Origin: XYD12-FULL-36-8 sp964613805
Lineage (GTDB): Bacteria; Bacteroidota; Ignavibacteria; Ignavibacteriales; Ignavibacteriaceae
Length of the DNA: 64,000 nt
Direction: 5' to 3'
Assembly: GCA_964613805.1 (NCBI GenBank)
Contig: CAZTJF010000021.1
Location: 1 to 64,000 of the forward strand
Below the pieces are notes generated by a model. That model saw only the letters and a program-made list of their open reading frames with translations, was not told where the DNA came from and ran no database searches. Both the position numbers and the translations under genes were made by a program. Below, piece by piece: positions 37,361 to 43,511 of the stretch. Position 1 is the stretch's first letter. Every line of letters starts with the position of its first letter.

Positions 37361-37383
37361 CCCTTCTCTTGCCAAGAGAAGGG
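37361..37383 (+). repeat. REP-like hairpin
   Basis: CCCTTCTCTT (37361-37370), loop GCC, AAGAGAAGGG (37374-37383), a perfect 10-bp stem, preceded by GAACTCATCCCAA and followed by CTTGTTC. The flank CTCATCCCAACC and trailing GGGCTT resemble the in-gene REP at 56226. Confidence 0.7.
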
Positions 37384-37606
37384 CTTGTTCGCAGAAAAAA
37401 CTTTAAAATTAACATTCTGACAATTTATTACATTAAAAAGAGTCACAGTCAGATTAAATAAAATTAAGTTGACGTCTATGCGAAGTGTCGGGCAGGTACG
37501 ACGACGCCAAAATATAACAAAACACTTTTGAATACATAATTATTTTTCTAACTTAAATCATAAAGAACAAAGAATTCGTAACAATTATTTTTAAGGAAAA
37601 CATAAT

Positions 37607-38599
37607 ATGATATACCGGAACCTCGGAAAAACAAGTGTAAAAGTATCGGCAATTGGTTTGGGTTGTATGGGAATGTCTGATCTGTATGCGGGCGGAAGAT
37701 CAAACGATGCCGAAAGCATTAATACTATCCAGCGCGCAGTAGAGCTTGGTATAAATTTTTTGGATAGCGGAGATTACTATGGGATGGGACATAATGAAGA
37801 ACTTATTCGCGAAGCAAAGAAAAAATTTTCACGCGATAAATTATTTATAGCGTTTAAATTTGGAGCTATGCGTAACCACGACGGAAACTGGACCGGAGTT
37901 GACACACGTCCCACTTCAATAAGAAATTATTTATGTTACAGTCTTTTCCGACTGGGTGTAGACTATATTGATATGTATTATCCCGGTCGTGTTGATCCAA
38001 ATGTGCCGATTGAAGATACCGTAGGAACATTAGGCGAGTTGGTTAAAGAAGGTAAGATCAGATTTGCAGGATTATCGGAAGCCGGGCCTGATACACTCCG
38101 GCGTGCTTACAAGGTCTATCCTATTTCGATGCTTCAAACTGAATACAGTTTGTGGACACGTGAACCTGAAACAGATGTGCTTCCTGTTTGTCGTGAGCTC
38201 GGTATTAGTCTTGTTGCATATTCCCCTCTTGGCCGAGGATTTTTAACCGGAGCTTTTAAGAATCCCGGGGAAGTTCCCCCCGATTTCAGAAAATTCCTTC
38301 CTCGTTTCCAGGCTGAAAACTTTGAGAAGAACAGAAAATTAGTTGATAAAATATCCTTAATTGCAAAAGAAAAGAAAGCAACACCTGCACAGATTTCGCT
38401 TGCCTGGCTTCTTGCACAGGGGGAAGATATCATTCCTATTCCCGGTACAAAACGAGTTGAACGCCTTGAAGAAAACATAAAAGCAATTGATATTGAATTA
38501 AGCAAAGAAGACCTTCAAATGATTAATGATGCAGCGCCTATTGGTGCGGCGGCAGGGACAAGGTATCCGGCTCCTCTAATGACAACAGTAAATAAATAG
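37607..38599 (+). CDS. aldo/keto reductase, catalytic His replaced
   Basis: 330 residues with the TIM-barrel AKR fold. MIYRNLGKTSVKVSAIGLG starts the barrel; Asp53 and Tyr58 (FLDSGDYYGMG) and Lys84 (AFKFG) of the catalytic tetrad are present. The usual His of the YYQHRVD motif is absent, since the sequence reads YYPGRVDPN (Gly127). NADP-binding IPIPGTKRVERLEENIKA lies near the C-terminus. A subgroup of AKRs shares this change, so it may be a functional variant rather than a defect. It is followed 10 bases later by an alpha/beta hydrolase, probably in one operon. Confidence 0.9.
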   Translation: MIYRNLGKTSVKVSAIGLGCMGMSDLYAGGRSNDAESINTIQRAVELGINFLDSGDYYGMGHNEELIREAKKKFSRDKLFIAFKFGAMRNHDGNWTGVDTRPTSIRNYLCYSLFRLGVDYIDMYYPGRVDPNVPIEDTVGTLGELVKEGKIRFAGLSEAGPDTLRRAYKVYPISMLQTEYSLWTREPETDVLPVCRELGISLVAYSPLGRGFLTGAFKNPGEVPPDFRKFLPRFQAENFEKNRKLVDKISLIAKEKKATPAQISLAWLLAQGEDIIPIPGTKRVERLEENIKAIDIELSKEDLQMINDAAPIGAAAGTRYPAPLMTTVNK

Positions 38600-38609
38600 A
38601 GAAGCCCAA

Positions 38610-39554
38610 GTGAAAAACATATTGAAATACTTAATTATCATTTTATTATTCTCATCAGTAATCACTGCGCAGGAAGTTAAGCACGCTCCGGGAGATTATG
38701 TTACTGTTAACGGCAAAAAATTTTGGTATGAGGTTGAAGGAAAAGGCAATCCAATACTTTTAATTCCGGGCGGACCGGGAAATTCTCATATTTACTTTCA
38801 TCCTTGGTTTTCAGAATTGGCTAAAAATTTTAAGGTAATTTATTTTGATGCTTACGGCAGAGGAAAATCTGAGCGCGCAAAATCTCCGGATCAATATTCA
38901 TTCAAAGGAGATGTGGAAGATATTGAGGCGCTGCGCAAAGCTTTAGGTTTTGATAAGTGGACTGTTCTCGGACATTCGTATGGCGGAATGGCCGCTCAGC
39001 AGTATGCGCTCGATTATCCGAACTCCGTTGACAAATTAATATTGGTAAGCACTTTTTACAGCGGAGAAATGTGGCAGGAGAATGATAACAGCTCCAACTA
39101 TGAAATAAGAAATCAATATCCCGAGATCTGGCAAAAAGTTATGGAGCTAAGAGACGAGGGAAAAACTTCAAGCTCACAGGAACATGTTGATGCCTACTCT
39201 GTTCCTTCCGGATTGCTGTATTTTTATGATGCTTCGAATGCATATAAAGTAAGCAGAGATTCTCTTTCGATGAATACGGATGTTTATTACCAGATAGCGG
39301 GAAAGGATGCAGACTTTCTGATAAGCGGCGATATTGGTAAACTTGATTTTAGAGATAAGCTGAAAGATTTAAAGATGCCAATGCTGATTTTACAGGGGCG
39401 GTTTGATAGAATTTCAATTCCAAGGTTTGCAATAAAATATAAAAGCTATGCACCGCAGGCAGAGTTTGTAATGTTTGAAAGAAGCGGACACGACTCTTTT
39501 ATTGAAGAACCGGATAAAACATTTAAAGTGATTGGGGATTTCCTTAAAAGATAG
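38610..39554 (+). CDS. exported alpha/beta hydrolase, proline iminopeptidase-like
   Basis: 314 residues with signal peptide (1-20). The oxyanion segment PGGPGNSH is at 53-60, the nucleophile elbow GHSYGG has Ser123, a likely Asp is in LQGRFDRIS, and the catalytic His is in RSGHDSF. The S33-type layout suggests aminopeptidase or esterase activity in the periplasm. The start is GTG at 38610, 10 bases after the aldo/keto reductase stop. The substrate is not known. Confidence 0.85.
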   Translation: MKNILKYLIIILLFSSVITAQEVKHAPGDYVTVNGKKFWYEVEGKGNPILLIPGGPGNSHIYFHPWFSELAKNFKVIYFDAYGRGKSERAKSPDQYSFKGDVEDIEALRKALGFDKWTVLGHSYGGMAAQQYALDYPNSVDKLILVSTFYSGEMWQENDNSSNYEIRNQYPEIWQKVMELRDEGKTSSSQEHVDAYSVPSGLLYFYDASNAYKVSRDSLSMNTDVYYQIAGKDADFLISGDIGKLDFRDKLKDLKMPMLILQGRFDRISIPRFAIKYKSYAPQAEFVMFERSGHDSFIEEPDKTFKVIGDFLKR

Positions 39555-39608
39555 CGATGACTTTGCTGAATTTAAGTCGCTGGTAAATGAAATTTGGAGT
39601 ATCTTATC

Positions 39609-39878
39609 ATGAAAAGAAGATTAGATATTAAAGGGGCCCCATTTAAAATCGGCGACATAATCAGAGTATTGAATAATCCGAATGAAGATGAAACTTTTAA
39701 TAATCGTCTATCTGGCAAGGTGGGCCCTATCGAATACTTTGAATATGATTGCGGTTGTGGGCAGACATTTCCTGAAGATCCAATGATAGGAGTTCGTTTT
39801 TCAAATGGTAAGTCTGAAGAATTTTGGAAGGAAGAAATCAAATTAATCACTTCTTCACATATTGCCCCCGACCCTTAA
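39609..39878 (+). CDS. hypothetical small protein, beta-rich
   Basis: 89 residues from the ATG at 39609, with GGAG 9 bases upstream. I do not recognise the family. The sequence reads FKIGDIIRVLNNP, a CGCGQTFPEDPMIGVRF segment with two cysteines, and a SEEFWKEEIKLI tail. The pattern of short beta strands suggests an SH3-like barrel. Its last 32 bases overlap, tail to tail, the end of the DpnI-type gene. Whether it is linked to that restriction gene is unknown. Confidence 0.6.
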   Translation: MKRRLDIKGAPFKIGDIIRVLNNPNEDETFNNRLSGKVGPIEYFEYDCGCGQTFPEDPMIGVRFSNGKSEEFWKEEIKLITSSHIAPDP

Positions 39879-40614
39879 ACTCAATAAAATCTCTGTCTCT
39901 GAGGACTTGTAATTGTTGGCGAATTTTATCTTTAACAAAGTTATTGCCCGGAAATTTACGTTGCAATTCTTTCTCAAAGTAGTAAACTTCATTCAGCGAA
40001 AAACTCTTATTTTGAATTTTATCAATCACCCTCATAACCTCTATTGTCCAACCTCTTGCTTCTTTCCTTTGCTTTGCTAAGAATGATGTCTTCGTCCAGT
40101 TCTTTAATACTTCCGATTTGGAATTAATTTTATTGTCCTTAATAAAAAATATTTTTCCCGACTCGGGAATATCTTTAAGCAAAATGTTACAACCTGTCCA
40201 CCCTGCTCTTCTTGCATTAATCCCTAGGGGTTTTCTCTTTTCAATAATATCATTTACAAAATAATATTTTGGGATGACAAGGAAATTCTTTATGATCAAG
40301 TCCCTATTTGAATAATTTAGAAAAAAGAAGTTGGGATTATTTTCGGAATTTATACGCTTCAACATGGTCGAAAATGCACCGTTAATAATTTTCTCTGCAA
40401 ATGAATCCTTTTTGCTTTTCAACTCATATTCTGCCTGACATTTATGACAATAGAAATCAGCAACAGGGGAATTGTTTTCAAAATTATTCAGTCTTTCATT
40501 CCCACAAGATGGACAATAAGCATTATTCCCAACCCAATTTTCCGTTACAACTCTTGCTATTTGAGATGAGCTGTGGTATTTCTGTGCTATTGATATGTCA
40601 AGTCTCAAATCCAT
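39847..40614 (-). CDS. DpnI-type restriction endonuclease (type IIM, methyl-dependent)
   Basis: 255 residues, nearly the same length as Streptococcus DpnI and alike along its whole length as I remember that protein. The PD-(D/E)xK catalytic core has Asp53 (PVADFYC), Glu64 and Lys66 (YELKSKK). A zinc-binding set of CPSC (34, 37) and CHKC (56, 59) surrounds it. NNPNFFFLNYSNRD, ARRAGWTGCNI and the C-terminal winged helix DKIRQQLQVLRDRDFIEFKGRGQYVKK also match. DpnI cuts GATC when the adenine is methylated. No methyltransferase is adjacent, as expected for this type. Its presence implies the host does not methylate GATC adenine. The ATG has no clear Shine-Dalgarno. Confidence 0.93.
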   Translation of the reverse strand: MDLRLDISIAQKYHSSSQIARVVTENWVGNNAYCPSCGNERLNNFENNSPVADFYCHKCQAEYELKSKKDSFAEKIINGAFSTMLKRINSENNPNFFFLNYSNRDLIIKNFLVIPKYYFVNDIIEKRKPLGINARRAGWTGCNILLKDIPESGKIFFIKDNKINSKSEVLKNWTKTSFLAKQRKEARGWTIEVMRVIDKIQNKSFSLNEVYYFEKELQRKFPGNNFVKDKIRQQLQVLRDRDFIEFKGRGQYVKK

Positions 40615-40900
40615 TTTGGGATGATCATTCTAATTATTTTAAGCTTACTCGTAACCTTACTTATAAAAATAAGACAAAAAAATATTGTTTATCTAATTTT
40701 CACAACCCTTAATTCAATTTACAATATTTTGTGTTAGGTTTGCTTCGCTATCGTTTGCGCACCCCACTTCTAACCCCCCAGCCACCATCCTCCCAAAACC
40801 GCCCGCTTTACATCACATAAATTTTTGTATTTTTTAATAAATTATTAAATATTGCTCAAAAGATTAACTGTTATAAATCAAATAATCATCAAGGGAAAAA

Positions 40901-41359
40901 ATGACAATAAAAGCCAGCTCACCCGAAGAGTACATCAGTAAAGTGCCGGAAGACCGAAAAGAAGCTATGTCAAAACTGAGACAAACCATTTTGAAGAACC
41001 TTCCTAAAGGTTTTGCAGAAGGTATGAACTACAATATGATTGGATACTTTGTTCCGCATTCTGTTTATCCGAACGGTTACCACTGCGACCCGAAACAGCC
41101 GCTGCCGTTTATAAGCATTGCTTCACAAAAACATTTTATAGCTTTTTATCACATGGGCATGTATGCAAATAAGAAGCTTTTGGATTGGTACACAAAAGAA
41201 TATCAGAAGCACTGTAAAACAAAACTGGATATGGGAAAAAGCTGCGTCCGGTTTAAGAAAGTGAATGATATTCCCTACAAGCTGATCGGCGAGCTTACAA
41301 AAAAAATGAGCGCCGCAGAGTGGATAAAAATTTATGAGGCGAATTTTAAAAGAAAATAA
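40901..41359 (+). CDS. DUF1801 (YdhG-like) domain protein
   Basis: 152 residues. SPEEYISKVPEDRKEAMSKLRQTIL and ISIASQKHFIAFYHMGMY are typical of DUF1801, a small alpha/beta family related in fold to frataxin-like and YdhG proteins. Function is unknown. AAGGGA lies 6 bases before the ATG. A heptamer array begins right at its stop codon. Confidence 0.8.
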   Translation: MTIKASSPEEYISKVPEDRKEAMSKLRQTILKNLPKGFAEGMNYNMIGYFVPHSVYPNGYHCDPKQPLPFISIASQKHFIAFYHMGMYANKKLLDWYTKEYQKHCKTKLDMGKSCVRFKKVNDIPYKLIGELTKKMSAAEWIKIYEANFKRK

Positions 41360-41371
41360 GATGCTGGATGC

Positions 41372-41390
41372 TTGTCCGCTTCTGGCGGAC
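41372..41390 (+). mobile_element. 19-base palindromic insert (GTCCGC type)
   Basis: TTGTCCGCTTCTGGCGGAC, with arms GTCCGC and GCGGAC, sits inside a GATGC/TG heptamer. The same arms occur at 258-280. Confidence 0.7.
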
Positions 41391-41396
41391 TGGATG

Positions 41397-41415
41397 TCAA
41401 CCTTCGGTTGATAAA
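41397..41415 (+). mobile_element. 19-base palindromic insert (TTC-loop type)
   Basis: TCAACCTTCGGTTGATAAA, with arms TCAACC and GGTTGA around TTC, sits inside a GATG/CTG heptamer. A related TTC-loop palindrome lies at 56255-56265. Confidence 0.7.
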
Positions 41416-41512
41416 CTGGATGCTGGGTATTGGTTGCAGAACACTGATCACAGGTTAACAGATACCAAATTCCAGGTAAAACAACAAGATTTGTAAAAAA
41501 ATAAAAAAGTTC

Positions 41513-41543
41513 TTGACAAGCGGGGAAAAATACTTTATCTTTA
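41513..41543 (+). promoter_or_regulatory. promoter of the membrane protein/wHTH operon
   Basis: TTG at 41513-41515 (within TTGACA), a 20-base spacer and TATCTTTA at 41536-41543, one mismatch from the Bacteroidota TAnnTTTG element. The expected start falls inside the operator at 41542-41565. Confidence 0.5.
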
Positions 41544-41565
41544 CTTTGTAAATTAAAGTACTTTA
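41542..41565. promoter_or_regulatory. operator-like palindrome, copy 1
   Basis: TACTTTG, four bases, then TTAAAGTACTTTA. ACTTT and AAAGT pair around a 7-base centre, and an extra ACTTTA half-site follows. It matches copy 2 at 42485 in 22 of 24 positions. It lies just before the gene at 41580. Likely binding site of the wHTH protein at 42173. Confidence 0.65.
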
Positions 41566-41579
41566 TAAAAGAGGTTGAA

Positions 41580-42176
41580 ATGGATGAAAAAACGGCTTTA
41601 GAAGAATTACAGTTCATACGTAAAATTGTGGACGAGGGTAAAAGAAGTGTCGTTTACAACGGCAAAGATTATATCTTCTGGGGAATAATCGTAATAGCCG
41701 GCATGATGGCAACTTTTATTGCCCACATGAATCATCTTTATTTTAATTACTTTCTAATTTGGGTTGTGTTAATTCCTATTGGCTGGGCTTATTCCCTTTA
41801 CAATCGAAGGGAACATAAAATTAAATTCCCATCCACTTATGCAGGAAAACTGATTGCTGCTGTTTGGGGCTCTGCAGGAATTGCAATGACGATAATCGGA
41901 TTCATCGGAACATCTTCAGGAACAATTAAACCAATGGCAATAAGTCCCATACTATCAATTATTATGGGAGCAGCTTATTACATCTCGGGAAAAATAGTAG
42001 ATATAAAGTGGATCTCTATGTTATCTCTTGGCTGGTGGATAGGCGGTATAGTATTACTTTACGTCACTAATGTTTATTCGTTTTTAATCATGGCTCTGCT
42101 GATGCTTTTCTTCCAAACAATTCCCGGAATCATCATTTACAAAAATTACAAAGAGGAAATGGCAGCTGAGCAATGA
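41580..42176 (+). CDS. six-helix membrane protein linked to a wHTH regulator
   Basis: 198 residues. A polar N-terminus (1-30) precedes six hydrophobic segments at about 31-48, 54-72, 90-110, 119-137, 143-161 and 166-186. I do not recognise a named family. It overlaps the following regulator gene by ATGA, so the two are translationally coupled. Such membrane protein plus small wHTH pairs are frequent in Bacteroidota, where the membrane partner may act as sensor or transporter; this is inference. GAGG lies 6 bases before the ATG. Confidence 0.75.
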   Translation: MDEKTALEELQFIRKIVDEGKRSVVYNGKDYIFWGIIVIAGMMATFIAHMNHLYFNYFLIWVVLIPIGWAYSLYNRREHKIKFPSTYAGKLIAAVWGSAGIAMTIIGFIGTSSGTIKPMAISPILSIIMGAAYYISGKIVDIKWISMLSLGWWIGGIVLLYVTNVYSFLIMALLMLFFQTIPGIIIYKNYKEEMAAEQ

Positions 42177-42469
42177 GCGAGTTCGACCATCAGCAAATAG
42201 ATGATATAATTCATTCAAGAATCCGTCTTGCGATAGTTTCACTTTTAATTAGTGTTGAGGAAGCAGAGTTTAATTTCATAAAAGATAAAGTGAATACAAC
42301 CGATGGCAACTTAAGTGTTCACATAAAAAAATTGGAAGAAGCAGGATATGTTTCGGTGAAAAAAGAATTTGTTGACAGAAAACCAAGAACAACTTACGGG
42401 CTTACTAAAAACGGAAGAAAAGCTTTTGAGAATTATCTGGATCATTTGGAAAAACTTATAAAGAAATAA
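42173..42469 (+). CDS. small winged-helix transcriptional regulator
   Basis: 98 residues, entirely a winged-helix domain. HSRIRLAIVSLLISVEEAEFN is followed by TTDGNLSVHIKKLEEAGYVSVKK (recognition helix and turn) and the wing RKPRTTYGLTKNGRKAF. It resembles the MarR/ArsR-like HTH_34 group. It probably represses its own operon and the gene at 42539 through the matching palindromes at 41542 and 42485. It overlaps the membrane protein gene by four bases. Confidence 0.85.
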   Translation: MSEFDHQQIDDIIHSRIRLAIVSLLISVEEAEFNFIKDKVNTTDGNLSVHIKKLEEAGYVSVKKEFVDRKPRTTYGLTKNGRKAFENYLDHLEKLIKK

Positions 42470-42484
42470 AATTTTTTAGTCACA

Positions 42485-42508
42485 TACTTTGAAAAATAAA
42501 GTACTTTA
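42485..42508. promoter_or_regulatory. operator-like palindrome, copy 2
   Basis: TACTTTG, four bases, then ATAAAGTACTTTA, 22 of 24 positions identical to copy 1 at 41542. It lies 30 bases before the start of the gene at 42539 and indicates shared control. Confidence 0.65.
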
Positions 42509-42538
42509 ATAATCATTCAATCACAATCGGAGGTTCAA

Positions 42539-43315
42539 ATGAAAACTTCAATAAAAAAACTGGCTCTTGTTACTTTCATCCTTTCCTCTACTTTGCTATT
42601 TGCGGGTCAAAGCAGACTCAATCAGGATAGTTTACTGGAAGGAATAAGTCTTGCCGAGAAAGCAATTATAGCTTACAACAAAGATTTGCTTCTTCAGGCA
42701 AGAGAAATTTTTCTGAAAGAAAATTCAAACCCCACAGCATTTTATTATCAAACATATTGCGAGTACAAGCTTCTTGAAATGAGTTTGCGTCCCGGCAACG
42801 AAGATCTTTACGACAAATATTATGAGGATGCAGTTGCCCATGCAGAGCAGATATCAGCGGTAAAAGAATACGAGTCCGAAGGAAAAACTTTGCTTGCAGG
42901 AATATATATGATGAAAATAGCTAACAGTTCAATGTCAGCGGTGACACTTTCACCCAAAACTCACTCTCTTTTAGATGATGCACAAAAGAGTGATCTAAGC
43001 AATCCTCGTCCATATATAATTCGGGGAATTATGAAATATCAAACACCTGGGATTTTCGGCGGCAGCTATGAAGATGCCGCAAAAAATTTCTCCAGGGCAA
43101 TTCAGCTTTTTGAAAAGCAGGAAAATGGTGATTCTCTTAAGCCGCATTGGGGCTACATAGAATCATTGGCCTGGCTGGGCAGAGCACAAGAAAAGCTCGA
43201 CAACTACGCTGCGGCAAAGTTTGCGTATGAAAAAGCATTAAATGTTGAACCAAATTACGGCTGGGTTAAATATTCCTTACTGCCACAGCTAATAAAAAAG
43301 ATAAATGAAAAGTAA
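42539..43315 (+). CDS. exported TPR-like protein under the same operator
   Basis: 258 residues with signal peptide (1-22). Helical repeats resembling TPRs run through the mature part, clearest in the C-terminus (WLGRAQEKLDNYAAAKFAYEKALNVEPNYGWVK, about 213-245). GGAGG lies 6 bases before the ATG. It shares an operator-like palindrome with the regulator operon upstream and precedes a TonB-dependent receptor. A role in envelope stress or in the receptor's transport path is possible but not shown. Confidence 0.75.
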   Translation: MKTSIKKLALVTFILSSTLLFAGQSRLNQDSLLEGISLAEKAIIAYNKDLLLQAREIFLKENSNPTAFYYQTYCEYKLLEMSLRPGNEDLYDKYYEDAVAHAEQISAVKEYESEGKTLLAGIYMMKIANSSMSAVTLSPKTHSLLDDAQKSDLSNPRPYIIRGIMKYQTPGIFGGSYEDAAKNFSRAIQLFEKQENGDSLKPHWGYIESLAWLGRAQEKLDNYAAAKFAYEKALNVEPNYGWVKYSLLPQLIKKINEK

Positions 43316-43334
43316 ACTTAAACAACCGTATCAG

Positions 43335-43472
43335 GTCATTGCGAGTCCGTCTGCAGGCGGACGAAGTCTGCCTTGTCGGCAGACAGGCAATCTCAAATTC
43401 AACTAATCAACCTAAGATTGCTTCTCCCGATAGCAATGCCACATGTAGCAATGCTATCGGAATCGCAATGAC
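43335..43472. mobile_element. 138-bp non-coding element with GTCATTGCGA termini
   Basis: Perfect 10-bp terminal inverted repeats, GTCATTGCGA (43335-43344) and TCGCAATGAC (43463-43472). The interior holds AGGCAATCTC and AGATTGCTTC, the usual inner arms of this widespread bacterial repeat. Three further palindromes interrupt it: GTCCGTCTGCAGGCGGAC (43345-43362), a GTCTGCC/GGCAGAC hairpin (about 43366-43384) and a CCGATAGCA/TGCTATCGG hairpin (about 43428-43460). It carries no gene. Confidence 0.75.
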
Positions 43473-43511
43473 AAAACAAATACTCTGAACATAAAATTGA
43501 GGTTTAGTCTG

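Larger units (their letters stand above)
37150..37492. mobile_element. possible MITE-like segment with imperfect terminal inverted repeats
   Basis: CCCCGAAGTGTCGCATAGGC at 37150-37169 is matched in inverse orientation by GTCTATGCGAAGTGTCGGG at 37474-37492, about 17 of 24 positions over the full ends. Inside each end the eight bases GAAGTGTC read in opposite direction relative to the flanks. It carries no gene. The assignment is tentative. Confidence 0.35.
36879..37606. other. 728-base gap rich in remnants and repeats
   Basis: No intact gene. It holds the MFS 3' remnant (36984-37127), an imperfect terminal inverted repeat pair (37150-37174 and 37469-37492) and two REP-like hairpins in opposite orientation (37291-37313 and 37361-37383). 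The last 100 bases before the aldo/keto reductase are AT-rich leader. Confidence 0.7.
41360..41481 (+). repeat. heptamer array interrupted by two 19-base palindromes
   Basis: Read after removing 41372-41390 and 41397-41415, the sequence is GATGCTG four times, then GGTATTG, GTTGCAG, AACACTG, ATCACAG, GTTAACA, GATACCA, AATTCCA, all in strict 7-base phase. The interruptions split the second and third GATGCTG units internally. Confidence 0.85.

Noticed and set aside
40615..40900. Possible gene in the C-rich gap upstream of the DpnI-type gene
   Set aside because: Short frames only. The C-rich stretch near 40760-40805 shows no clear repeat phase or hairpin.
41360..41481. CRISPR-like array
   Set aside because: The period is 7 bases with no spacers, and no cas gene is near.
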